Assembly: GCF_004006635.1 (NCBI RefSeq)
Contig: NZ_CP034842.1
Span: 1,612,001 to 1,676,000, forward strand
Source: Fusobacterium necrophorum subsp. necrophorum
GTDB lineage: Bacteria; Fusobacteriota; Fusobacteriia; Fusobacteriales; Fusobacteriaceae
DNA: 64,000 nt
Reading direction: 5' to 3'
Below, piece after piece: positions 45,905 through 56,331 of the stretch. The position numbers and the translations under genes are program-made. The notes beneath the pieces are model-generated. The model had not been told where the DNA came from. It made no database searches and was given only the letters and a program-made list of their open reading frames with translations. Within the stretch, counting starts at the first letter, position 1. The number at the start of each line of letters is the position of its first letter.

Positions 45905-47109
45905 ATGTATTCTCGATGTCATAGATTTCTTTTGACTATGATTTCTATTTTAGGAAGTCGAAAACAAAAGAATTTTATTCGTAGCAGACTTTTGCAAAAT
46001 TATGACGCTTTATCTAAAAATATTCATATTTGGATACATGCTTCTTCCGTTGGAGAAGTCAATTTGTTGGAACAATTTTTACAAACCTGTTTGGAAAACT
46101 TTGAGGGAGATATTTTATTAACGGTATTTACGGATACCGGAAGAGAAACGGCTCTACAAAAATATGGAAAAGAGGAAAGAGTTCATATTCTATATTTTCC
46201 TTTGGATGATAAAACATCCATTCAGAAGATTTTGGATAAGATTTCCTTGCAAAATTTATACCTTATCGAAACGGAGCTTTGGCCCAATCTCATCACTTTT
46301 TGTCATCAAGAGGCGAGAGTGGTTGTGGTCAATGGTAGAATTTCCGGCAAAAGTTTTCGACGTTATCAAAAAATAAAATTTCTATTAAAAGCAGTGTTAC
46401 AGAAAATAGAAAGTTTTTATGTGCAAACTGAGGAAGATAAAAAACGTTACATCAGTCTGGGAGCAAAGAAGGAAGACTGTTACACGGTAGGAAATTTGAA
46501 ATTTGATATTCCCATGCCAAGCTATTCTGAAGAGGAACGGGAAGCATATCGTCGAGAATTTTGTCTTCAAGCTCATCGTGTCTGGGTGGCAGGAAGCACC
46601 AGAACGGGAGAGTATGATATTCTCTTGAATGCATTTCAGAAGCTAAAGAACTATAGGTTAGTATTGGTACCCAGACATTTGGAAAGAGTTCCGGAAGTGG
46701 AAACAGTATTACAGGAAAGAAAGATTTCCTATCAAAAGTATAGTGATTTTAAGAGGGAAGAGGAATTTTCCGTATTGTTGGTAGATAGGATGGGAGTATT
46801 GCGAAAACTGTATTCCATTGCGGACGTTACCTTTGTCGGAGCGACCTTAGTGAATATCGGGGGACATAGTTTATTGGAACCCTTATCCTATGAAAAAACT
46901 CCTATCTTCGGACCGTATACTCAAAATGTGAAAGAAATCGCCAAAACTGTTTTGGAGAGAGGAATCGGCTATCAGGTAAGAAATTCGGAAGAAATAGTAG
47001 AAGCTATTGATAAGATAGAAAAACAATCTCAAAGCATACGAGAAGAAGTGAGAAACTTTTTACAAGAAAACAAAGAGGTTGGAAAGAAAATTTTAGAAAG
47101 AGAGGCTCA

Positions 47110-47134
<25 letters not shown>
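45905..47134 (+). CDS. waaA: 3-deoxy-D-manno-octulosonic acid (Kdo) transferase
   Basis: This 409-residue glycosyltransferase has IHASSVGEVNLLEQFL, TVFTDTGRETALQKY, LIETELWPNLI, VVNGRISGKSFRRYQ and GGHSLLEPLSYEKTPIFGP, all WaaA landmarks. It adds Kdo to lipid A precursor at the inner membrane face. An N-terminal hydrophobic anchor is weaker than in enterobacteria (MYSRCHRFLLTMISILG). It shows that the organism makes LPS. Its end overlaps the trmB start by 25 nt. Confidence 0.94.
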
Positions 47135-49103
<1,969 letters not shown>

Positions 49104-49115
49104 GAAATGAAAGGG

Positions 49116-49146
49116 AAGGGGGACGTAAAAATCCCTCTTATTTTTT
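49116..49146 (+). terminator. Terminator after purA
   Basis: AAGGGGGA (49116-49123) and TCCCTCTT (49132-49139) form an 8-bp stem with one G-U pair, followed by ATTTTTTGGG. Confidence 0.85.
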
Positions 49147-49189
49147 GGGTTTTACATAGTATGGAAAAGTATATAAGGGAGGGGATATT

Positions 49190-49768
49190 ATGAAACTGCT
49201 CTTGGAATTATTTATTACTTTTTGTAAAATAGGTTTTTTTACTTTCGGTGGCGGTTATGCCATGATTTCTTTCATGGAAGAAAATTGTATAGAGAAAAAG
49301 AAATGGATTAGTCATGAAGATATGATGAATGTAACTGTGATTGCAGAATCTACTCCCGGTCCTATTGCAATCAATTGTGCAACTTTTATCGGATATAAAC
49401 AAGCCGGTCTTATCGGTGCTGTCATTTCGACTCTTGGAATGGTGTTTCCTTCTTTTATTGTCATTTTTATTATTTCTATCTTTTTTGACAATTTTTTGAA
49501 GATTCAATGGATTGCTCATGCTTTGAAAGGGATTAAAATTTATGTAGGAATTCTTATTCTCAATGCTGCTGTTACGATGCTAAAGAAAATGCCGAAAAAT
49601 AAATTATCTCAGGGAATTGTGTTCTGTGCCGCTATGATGATGTTACTGATTTTCTTATTTTCTCTTAGGATTTCCTCTGTTCTTTTAATGTTGTTTTTCG
49701 GTGTTTTCAGTTTGGTTTTTATGTTGATAACAGAGAATAAGAGAGGGAAAAGAGGGGATAAAAAATGA
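49190..49768 (+). CDS. Chromate-transporter-family protein, short subunit A
   Basis: This 192-residue membrane protein is a single CHR domain. It has an N-terminal FGGGYAMISFMEE and the conserved ESTPGPIAINCATFIGYKQA, followed by five or so hydrophobic segments. The CHR family includes chromate/sulfate antiporters; short paired forms like this one are common and mostly untested. Its last codon overlaps the start of the second CHR gene (ATGA), so the two halves are probably one heterodimeric transporter. Confidence 0.92.
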   Translation: MKLLLELFITFCKIGFFTFGGGYAMISFMEENCIEKKKWISHEDMMNVTVIAESTPGPIAINCATFIGYKQAGLIGAVISTLGMVFPSFIVIFIISIFFDNFLKIQWIAHALKGIKIYVGILILNAAVTMLKKMPKNKLSQGIVFCAAMMMLLIFLFSLRISSVLLMLFFGVFSLVFMLITENKRGKRGDKK

Positions 49769-50328
49769 TTTATATCAACTTAGTGATTGGCTTTCTGAAG
49801 GTGGGATGCTTTGCATTTGGCGGTGCTTATGGTGCCATTCCGCTGATTCGAGAGATTGTTCTCTCCTATGCTTGGTTGACGGAAGAAGAATTGACTTATA
49901 TGATTGCAGTCAGCGAGAGTACCCCGGGACCTATCATGGTAAATTTAGCTACTTACATAGGAAGCAGTCAAGCCGGTTTTTGGGGTGCAGTTCTTTCAAC
50001 GATTGCGGTGATTCTTCCCTCCTTTTTCATGGTTCTTCTTCTTATGATTGTATTAAAAAATATGTTGGAAAACAAATATGTTCGTGCCATACTTCGAGGT
50101 GTGAAACCCTGTATGATTGGAATTATATTTGCGACAGGAATGTATATGATATTGACAAATACGGGACTTCATGGGGAGAAAAAATTAGATATTCGTGCAT
50201 TGCTACTCGTATTGTTTTTGACCCTTTTAAGCTTTTTACCACAAAAGATAGTAGGAAAGAAACTTTCCAGTATGAATTTAATCATGCTGTCTGCTGTATT
50301 CGGGATTGTATTTTATGATTTTTGTTGA
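49765..50328 (+). CDS. Chromate-transporter-family protein, short subunit B
   Basis: This 187-residue partner of the preceding gene has FGGAYGAIPLIREIV, the CHR core SESTPGPIMVNLATYIGSSQ and several membrane helices. It is translationally coupled to the first half through a 4-nt overlap. Paired SCHR proteins have opposite membrane topology, giving a pseudo-symmetric transporter. The natural substrate may be an anion other than chromate. Confidence 0.92.
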   Translation: MIYINLVIGFLKVGCFAFGGAYGAIPLIREIVLSYAWLTEEELTYMIAVSESTPGPIMVNLATYIGSSQAGFWGAVLSTIAVILPSFFMVLLLMIVLKNMLENKYVRAILRGVKPCMIGIIFATGMYMILTNTGLHGEKKLDIRALLLVLFLTLLSFLPQKIVGKKLSSMNLIMLSAVFGIVFYDFC

Positions 50329-50338
50329 CTTTTCTTTT

Positions 50339-50590
50339 TTACGAAATAAATTCACTGGCTAGGGTGGAACCTAAAATTAAAATCGTTCCTATCAATCCTG
50401 AAAGTCCGATATTTTCATGTAAGATTAGGGCAGAAAGGAGAATGGCGACAATGGGATCAACATAGCTGAAAATAGCAATTGTTTGTGTTTTGATATACTG
50501 AATACAGAAGAAATACATTGCATAGGTAATTCCTGTATGAAAAATTCCCAAAAGGAGTAAAATAAAAATACTAAAAGGGGAGCAAGTAAT
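50339..50590 (-). pseudogene. EamA-family (DMT) transporter, C-terminal fragment
   Basis: About 80 codons remain, reading GIFHTGITYAMYFFCIQYIK, then TQTIAIFSYVDPIVAILLSA and HENIGLSGLIGTILILG. This is the last third of the second EamA domain. The seven to eight upstream helices are missing, and the frame runs back into a terminator at about 50600. The 70-codon ATG-initiated piece is unlikely to function. It is a deletion remnant at the convergent end of the CHR pair. Confidence 0.82.
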
Positions 50591-50599
50591 TTTAGCTCT

Positions 50600-50639
50600 A
50601 AAAAAGAGGGATTTTGTACTTGCACTGCTCCCTCTTTTT
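50600..50639 (-). terminator. Terminator after the DJ-1-like gene
   Basis: AAAAAGAGGGA (50601-50611) and TCCCTCTTTTT (50629-50639) pair perfectly over 11 bp with a 17-nt loop and T-runs on both strands. It lies just past the DJ-1-like stop at 50649. Confidence 0.88.
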
Positions 50640-50648
50640 GCTACTTTT

Positions 50649-51197
50649 TTATAACTCCATTCCCTCTTTTACCTTTTCAATAATCTCTTTCTCAAAAAGA
50701 AGCGAAGCGATTTGAAACGAAAATTCCAAAGAATGTCCAGCTCCAATCCCTGTGATTAGATTCCTGTCAATTGTGGTATTTTCTCCTGTATAGTCATGCT
50801 GCTTTTTTAAGTCTTCCTGAATGGAGGAATGCCCTGTCAATCGATAATGTAATGCCAATTCGTGCTCGGAAAAAAGAGAAGGAGCACCACAGATGGCTGC
50901 TACATATTTTCCTTGAGATAAATAATTTTTCACCTGTGAGACTACCAGTCTATTTTCTCGTAGGTGAACATAACCGGGATAGCCTCCCGGCAAAATCAAA
51001 ATATCTCCTTGTTCAAAATCAGCTTCTTCCCAATAGATGTCCGCTTTCAGAGTCACTCCATTGGAGGAATTCAACCAAAGATCTTCTCCTGTGCTTACCG
51101 TATTGACTTCCGCTCCACAACGCCGTAGAACATCGACGGGAGTCATTGCTTCAATCAGTTCAAAGCCATTTGCCAATAATACAAAAACTTTTTTCAT
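50649..51197 (-). CDS. DJ-1/PfpI-family protein
   Basis: This 182-residue protein has the family order VFVLLANGFELIEAMTPVDV, ILPGGYPGYVHLREN and the nucleophile Cys in AAICGAPSLFSEH. The Glu in the ELIEA segment would be its partner. It resembles YajL/ThiJ-type members, to which deglycase, glyoxalase III or chaperone activities have been ascribed, and the precise role is debated. AGGAGG-like GGGAGG precedes the ATG. It is transcribed leftward, 18 nt after the small unknown gene. Confidence 0.92.
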   Translation of the reverse strand: MKKVFVLLANGFELIEAMTPVDVLRRCGAEVNTVSTGEDLWLNSSNGVTLKADIYWEEADFEQGDILILPGGYPGYVHLRENRLVVSQVKNYLSQGKYVAAICGAPSLFSEHELALHYRLTGHSSIQEDLKKQHDYTGENTTIDRNLITGIGAGHSLEFSFQIASLLFEKEIIEKVKEGMEL

Positions 51198-51215
51198 AAA
51201 AACCTCCCAAAGAGA

Positions 51216-51464
51216 TTAGTAGTTTACAATTTTACCGGTTGTAATTAAAGATAATACAAATTGATGAGCATCAATCATAGCATTACAATACGTGGATTTT
51301 GCTTCTCCTTCCGTAAAAGCATTTAGCAAAATTTGTTGTTGTTCCGCAATATTTACTTTCAATTCTTCTACATCCAATTTTCCTTCCTTGTATTCTGCGA
51401 TAAGAGCATTAAAAATGGAATCGAACGTAGAATCGTATAAATTGTCTTGCCAATCTTCAAACAT
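51216..51464 (-). CDS. Small hypothetical helical protein
   Basis: This protein of about 82 residues starts at ATG 51464 (MFEDWQDNL), behind GTAAGGAAA. A longer frame from 51530 lacks a site. It is acidic and helical (IFNALIAEYKEGKLDVEELK, then VNIAEQQQILLNAFTEGEAK) with no signal peptide or membrane segment. I do not recognise the family. The gap of 18 nt to the DJ-1-like gene suggests a shared transcript. Confidence 0.7.
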   Translation of the reverse strand: MFEDWQDNLYDSTFDSIFNALIAEYKEGKLDVEELKVNIAEQQQILLNAFTEGEAKSTYCNAMIDAHQFVLSLITTGKIVNY

Positions 51465-51532
51465 TTTCCTTACCTCATTTCTAATTAAATTTCTATGATT
51501 TATCATAACATTTTTTACTATTTTTGTCAATT

Positions 51533-51567
51533 ATTAACTTAAGTTGTGATATTAACTTAAGTTGTGA
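51533..51567. repeat. Two tandem 18-nt repeats, each with an AACTTAAGTT palindrome
   Basis: ATTAACTTAAGTTGTGA occurs at 51533-51549 and again at 51551-51567 with an 18-bp period. The core AACTTAAGTT is its own reverse complement. The repeats lie between the small unknown gene and the FplA promoter, beside a more GC-rich stretch (51570-51630). They could be a regulator site or the edge of a lost element. Confidence 0.7.
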
Positions 51568-51688
51568 AGCTGCCATTGTTTAAAACCGGTGGCATTGCGG
51601 TCGGATTCCTTTCGAAACAACTGCAACGTTGATAAAAAAAGAATATCATATTTCTGAGAAATAAGCAAGTTTCTTGTTATTCTATTTC

Positions 51689-51717
51689 TTGAATTTCTTT
51701 TTCAAACTTGCTATAAT
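51689..51717 (+). promoter_or_regulatory. Predicted fplA promoter
   Basis: TTGAAT (51689-51694), a 17-nt spacer and TATAAT (51712-51717) lie 37 nt before the fplA ATG. Confidence 0.78.
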
Positions 51718-51753
51718 GAAAATAAATTATGAAAGAGAAAACGGGGAAAATAT

Positions 51754-53994
51754 ATGAAACATCGAGCAAAGATCTTTTTTTTATTCTCTTATTGTCTTTT
51801 CAGTCTCAATACTTTGGCAGTTTCTTCGAAAGAGGAAGAAATTTCCAATCTTAAGAAACAGATAGCAAGTTTGCAACAACGTCTGCAAGAGTTGGAAAAG
51901 GAAAAAGAGATGGAGAATCCCAAAAAAGAAAATCAAAAAATAGGTTTAGTACTAAGCGGAGGCGGAGCGAAAGGCTACGCTCATCTTTCTTTATTGCGAT
52001 TTTTAGAAAAAGAACATATTCATATTGATTATATTACGGGAACCAGTATAGGAGCTTTCATTGGTAGCCTGTACTCTATCGGTTATTCTGCGGATGAGAT
52101 TGAAAACTGTTTGAATTCTTTAAATTATAACGACTTAGTAAAAAATATCGCCTATAAGAGGAATCCACATGATATTATTACGGTCAACTATGATAAAAAA
52201 TTGAATTTTTCTTATCCAAAGGCATTGGCCAGTAACGAGTTTTTGTATCTGGTACTAAAGGATATTCTGAAACCTGTGGAAGGAATTCAGGACTTTGATA
52301 AACTTCCTATTCCGCTTCGAATTATTGCAACAGATTTGAATAGCGGAGAGGCGAAGGCATTTTCTTCCGGAGATTTGGCACGAGTGTTGACGGCAAGTAT
52401 GGCAATTCCCACTCTATTGGAACCGGTTAAAATTGGAGGCACTTCTTATGTAGATGGCTTGATTTCCAGAAATTTTCCGGTTCAAGATGTCATAGAGATG
52501 GGAGCGACTCTTGTCATTGGAAGTGATGTGGGAAATGAATTGAAAGACAATTCGGATTACAACATTTTGAGCGTTTTAAATCAATTGATTGCTATTCAAT
52601 CCTCTTCCTCTCATGCCGAACAGAAAAAATTGGTTCATATTTTGATAGAACCTGACATTCAACAATATTCTGCTTTGGATGTTCAAAAAAAAGAAGAAAT
52701 TTTGAAATTGGGAGAGGAAGCGGTCGAGAAAAAAAAGGAAGCTCTTCTTTCTTTAGCAAAAAAAGAGGAGGAAAACATAGAAAAAAATATTTCAGCGACT
52801 CCAATCCTTTTCTTTGAGAAATTGAACTTATCTCCTAATTTTGAAGGAAAGAGCAGAATTGTGGTGGAGGAATTTTTATCCGACATCATAGGAAAGGAAA
52901 TAGGAGAGGAAGAATTAAGACAGAAGATTTTAAGAGTCTATCGTCTACCCTTTATCAGCAAAGTGTACTATGAACGAAGAGGAAAGGAGTTATTTTTGGA
53001 CGGAGAAGTCATACCGGAGAATACCTTAGGAATAGGATTTCACTATCAAAAAGACTATGGGACGGCTTTTCGTTTGGGAAGTACCTTACATCATATCGGA
53101 AAGTTTGGAAATACGACAAATATCAATGCAAAAATTGGAGATTATTTAGGGCTGGATCTATATTCTCTGTTTCATTATGGAATTTCAGATGAAGTTGGTC
53201 TATTTAGTCGTCTGGCTTACAATGAAAGACCTTTTTATCTCTATGAAAAGAACCATCGATTGGCAAGCTATAAAAAAGAAATTTTAAAAGGAGAATTAGG
53301 AGTTTTTACAAGGTATCAGGATGATTTATTCCTATCGGCAGGAATGTCCACTAACTATGCAAAATTGAAATTGGAAGCGGGAGATACGGATTATAAATAT
53401 TTTGAATATTCTAAAAATTTTAACAATGCCTTTTTAAGATTTCGCTTCGATAATGTCAGAAACCGAAAATCCGGAATGAAAGCGGAGGCGGAATATAAAT
53501 TCTCTACGAGCTCTACGAAGAAAAACAGCAATATTTATGGTCCCTCTTATCAAATAGACGGATATTTACCGATTTCTTCCAAATTGACAGGGCTTTATCA
53601 TCTAAGTGGCGGAATTATGCAAGGAAATAGAATACCTGTGGATCAATATTTTAAAATAGGAGGATTACAAAACAATATAGAATTGAATGAATTTTCTTTT
53701 TATGGCTATCGTCCTCATCAAAAGATTGTAGATAAATTTATGATAGGCAATTTAGGAATCCAATACGAAGTGTTAAACAATGTGTATTGGGCAGGAAACT
53801 GGAATGTCATGGCATATCATAGCCCTATTAATGATTTCGAACAATCCTCTAAAAAATGGAGAAAATACATTCACGGCTTTGCAAGCTCGCTTCTGTATGA
53901 ATCTCCATTAGGTCCTATCGAATTATCTATTTCTCGAAATAATCAGGAAAAAGAATTCCTGACGACTTTTTCGATTGGATATTATTTTGAGTAA
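51754..53994 (+). CDS. fplA: Type Vd autotransporter with patatin-like phospholipase domain (FplA-like)
   Basis: This 746-residue protein has a signal peptide (to about residue 24), then a short coiled coil (EEISNLKKQIASLQQRLQEL). The patatin domain shows oxyanion glycines LSGGGAKG (67-74), catalytic Ser98 in GTSIG and Asp234 in VDGLISRNFP. A POTRA-like segment follows at about 365-420, and a BamA/FhaC-type 16-strand barrel ends in SIGYYFE. This is the layout of F. nucleatum FplA, a surface phospholipase A1. It lies alone behind its own promoter and converges with the TauE-type gene. Confidence 0.94.
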   Translation: MKHRAKIFFLFSYCLFSLNTLAVSSKEEEISNLKKQIASLQQRLQELEKEKEMENPKKENQKIGLVLSGGGAKGYAHLSLLRFLEKEHIHIDYITGTSIGAFIGSLYSIGYSADEIENCLNSLNYNDLVKNIAYKRNPHDIITVNYDKKLNFSYPKALASNEFLYLVLKDILKPVEGIQDFDKLPIPLRIIATDLNSGEAKAFSSGDLARVLTASMAIPTLLEPVKIGGTSYVDGLISRNFPVQDVIEMGATLVIGSDVGNELKDNSDYNILSVLNQLIAIQSSSSHAEQKKLVHILIEPDIQQYSALDVQKKEEILKLGEEAVEKKKEALLSLAKKEEENIEKNISATPILFFEKLNLSPNFEGKSRIVVEEFLSDIIGKEIGEEELRQKILRVYRLPFISKVYYERRGKELFLDGEVIPENTLGIGFHYQKDYGTAFRLGSTLHHIGKFGNTTNINAKIGDYLGLDLYSLFHYGISDEVGLFSRLAYNERPFYLYEKNHRLASYKKEILKGELGVFTRYQDDLFLSAGMSTNYAKLKLEAGDTDYKYFEYSKNFNNAFLRFRFDNVRNRKSGMKAEAEYKFSTSSTKKNSNIYGPSYQIDGYLPISSKLTGLYHLSGGIMQGNRIPVDQYFKIGGLQNNIELNEFSFYGYRPHQKIVDKFMIGNLGIQYEVLNNVYWAGNWNVMAYHSPINDFEQSSKKWRKYIHGFASSLLYESPLGPIELSISRNNQEKEFLTTFSIGYYFE

Positions 53995-53996
53995 AA

Positions 53997-54788
53997 TCAA
54001 ATAAAAAGGAAAGAATATCCCATTTTTCCAATTAGAGTAATTGTTACCAATAAGAAAACCGGCTTAATAAATTTACTTCCTTTATAAATAGCCAAACTGG
54101 AACCGACAAAGGCTCCGACTATCATGATGACAGCCATAATAAGCCCTAAAGGAAGATTCAGTTTTCCGGCATAAAAATAGAGAGCGGCACTGATGACATT
54201 ACTCGCTAAATTGATAAATTTTGTAGTGGCGGTTGCATGAGCAAAATCCAAGTGAAAGATTTTAATTAACATAAAGATTAGAAAAGAACCGGTTCCGGGT
54301 CCTAAAAAGCCGTCATAAAAACCGATGACGAAAGCAAAAGCACAACCCCATTTGATATCGGCGGAATGAATTCCCGAATAAGAATAACTTTCTCCTAAAT
54401 TTTTATTCATAAGGCTATAAATAAAAACGCAAATTAAGAGAAAAAAAGAAATCGGTTGAAAATAATTAGGAGGAATTAACAAGGCTGTTTTTACTCCGAA
54501 AATGGCTCCAATCAGTGCCAAAGGAGCAAAACGGGTCACCAAAGGAATAATAATTTTATTGGAACGTAAAAAATTTAAAGAACTGGCTAAAGTACCAATT
54601 GCAGCACTGACTTTATTTGTTCCTAAAGCAATATGTGGGGGTAAGCCGACTGCCATAAAAGCGGGAAGACTAATCATTCCTCCACCACCGGCAATCGAAT
54701 CGATGAAAGCCGCTAAAAAACATAAAATAGATAATAATAAGAATGATTCCGGGGACATGTTCCCAACCCAATGTAACATAGATGACAT
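53997..54788 (-). CDS. TauE/SafE-family sulfite/organosulfonate permease
   Basis: This protein of about 263 residues starts at ATG 54788, with GGGAGG upstream; the frame opens five codons earlier. It has around eight membrane helices in two halves with the family signatures AAFIDSIAGGGGMISLPAFM, then ALGTNKVSA, and in the second half GFYDGFLGPGTGSFL and ATATTKFINLASN. The family moves sulfite, sulfoacetate and related anions, probably outward. It ends 3 bp from the fplA stop. Confidence 0.9.
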   Translation of the reverse strand: MSSMLHWVGNMSPESFLLLSILCFLAAFIDSIAGGGGMISLPAFMAVGLPPHIALGTNKVSAAIGTLASSLNFLRSNKIIIPLVTRFAPLALIGAIFGVKTALLIPPNYFQPISFFLLICVFIYSLMNKNLGESYSYSGIHSADIKWGCAFAFVIGFYDGFLGPGTGSFLIFMLIKIFHLDFAHATATTKFINLASNVISAALYFYAGKLNLPLGLIMAVIMIVGAFVGSSLAIYKGSKFIKPVFLLVTITLIGKMGYSFLFI

Positions 54789-54872
54789 AAAATTTCCTCC
54801 CAAGATATGATAACTATTATAACAAATAATACTTTTAAAATCTAGAATTTATTAGAAAGGTGATGTAGGAGA

Positions 54873-56276
54873 ATGGTGTGTATAAGAAAAGGTTCCTATA
54901 AGGCTGTGTTATGTTTTTCGAAATTTGTCATAAAATATCCGAGAATCAATCAGAATACTCTGAAAAATATAAAATCAATTTTAACGGAAGAGTATGGCTA
55001 TATGACATGCGGAAAAATGGCAAAAGAGTTCTTACTTCCGATTTATTTTATTCCCGGAATTCCTATTTTATTCCAAAGACGCTGTCAAGTCTATGAAGAA
55101 GGAAATCCAAAGGATGAAGAAAAACAGAAAACATTTATAGAAAGTATTCAAAAAAAGAATTTTTGGAGATTTGAAGTTTTTACGGATATGGAAAATATTA
55201 TAAATTTAGGAGAATATCAGGGAAAAATTTATAAACATGACTACGACTATCTGGATTATAATTTTAAACGGGAATGGAAATATTTTAAAACGAAAAGACA
55301 ACAAAGAAAGAGAAAAATGAAAGAATTTGTCCTGCAAAATGAAAAATTACGAGTGACTTTACTATCCTATGGAGCTATTATTCAGAAAATAGAAATGCCC
55401 GACAGAGAAGGAAATTGGCAAAATATTGTTTTAGGTTTTGAAAAGAAAGAGGAATATCTTGATAAAAATAGTGCCTATTTTGGAGCGGTGATAGGACGAA
55501 CTGCAGGAAGAACCAAAAACGGAGTTTTAAAAATAGGAGAACAAGAATATGCTTTGGATAAAAATGCTTCGGGAAAACATTCCATTCATGGAGGAAGTTA
55601 TAATTTAAGTCAAAAATATTGGAAAGGAGAACAAGAAGAAAATCGAGTCCGTTTTTCGATTGAAAGCCCACATTTGGAAAATGGTTATCCGGGAAATGCT
55701 AAAATAGAGATTGAATATTCCTTGGAAGACGACAGCTTAAAGCTTCACTATAGAGCTTGTTCCGACCAAGATACCTATTTTAATTTGACAAATCACAGTT
55801 ATTTTTCTTTGTCGGGAAATTCGGAAGAAGAAATTGGGGAGCAATATTTAACCTTAAAGGCGGAGGAATACGGAGAAGTGGATGAAGATACTCTCCCTAT
55901 CAGATTATCTTCCGTTGAAAATACTTCTTTCGATTTCCGAGTTCGAAAGCAATTACAAGAGCTTTTTAACAGCCGAGAAGAGCAGGTTCGAATCGTAGGG
56001 CAAGGAATCGATCATCCTTTTGTTGGCAATTATGCCAAGCTGGAAGATGAGAAGAGCGGAAGATGCTTGGAAGTAAGAACAAATAATAAAGCGATGGTTA
56101 TTTATACTGCAAATTGGTTTCGTGAGATTGGAAGAAAAAATCATACCGGAATTGCTTTTGAAGCACAAGAATTGCCATGTCTATCAGAATTAAAACCGAA
56201 AGAATACAAAGTGGGGAGAGTATATGAAAGAGAAACAAGTTTCCGATTTTACATTGATTTTCAAAAAAATAAGTGA
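54873..56276 (+). CDS. galM: Kinase-like N-terminal domain fused to aldose 1-epimerase
   Basis: The 467-codon frame has two parts. Residues 1-148 resemble small phage/bacterial protein-kinase-like proteins: [19 protein letters not shown] (nucleotide-lobe pattern), [17 protein letters not shown], and [19 protein letters not shown], where catalytic-loop and metal-Asp sequences would lie. Residues 149-467 are a complete galactose mutarotase, with [15 protein letters not shown], His in [20 protein letters not shown] and catalytic Glu in [11 protein letters not shown]. An internal ATG at 55317 (319 codons, normal GalM length) is preceded by a weak AAAGAGAAAA, so galM may also be made separately. 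The kinase identity is tentative. Confidence 0.8.
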   Translation: MVCIRKGSYKAVLCFSKFVIKYPRINQNTLKNIKSILTEEYGYMTCGKMAKEFLLPIYFIPGIPILFQRRCQVYEEGNPKDEEKQKTFIESIQKKNFWRFEVFTDMENIINLGEYQGKIYKHDYDYLDYNFKREWKYFKTKRQQRKRKMKEFVLQNEKLRVTLLSYGAIIQKIEMPDREGNWQNIVLGFEKKEEYLDKNSAYFGAVIGRTAGRTKNGVLKIGEQEYALDKNASGKHSIHGGSYNLSQKYWKGEQEENRVRFSIESPHLENGYPGNAKIEIEYSLEDDSLKLHYRACSDQDTYFNLTNHSYFSLSGNSEEEIGEQYLTLKAEEYGEVDEDTLPIRLSSVENTSFDFRVRKQLQELFNSREEQVRIVGQGIDHPFVGNYAKLEDEKSGRCLEVRTNNKAMVIYTANWFREIGRKNHTGIAFEAQELPCLSELKPKEYKVGRVYERETSFRFYIDFQKNK

Positions 56277-56331
56277 TATAATATGGGGTAAAAAAGAGGA
56301 AAAAATAGAGAAGAAAAAAATAGGAGGAACT

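Noticed and set aside
49806-50318. 170-codon plus-strand frame overlapping the second chromate-type gene
   Set aside because: It is a Cys-rich +1 shadow of a clear CHR-domain coding frame with no start site.
56224-56331. Longer pnp start at 56224
   Set aside because: It overlaps the galM end, adds 36 residues absent from the family, and AGGAGG lies before the ATG at 56332.
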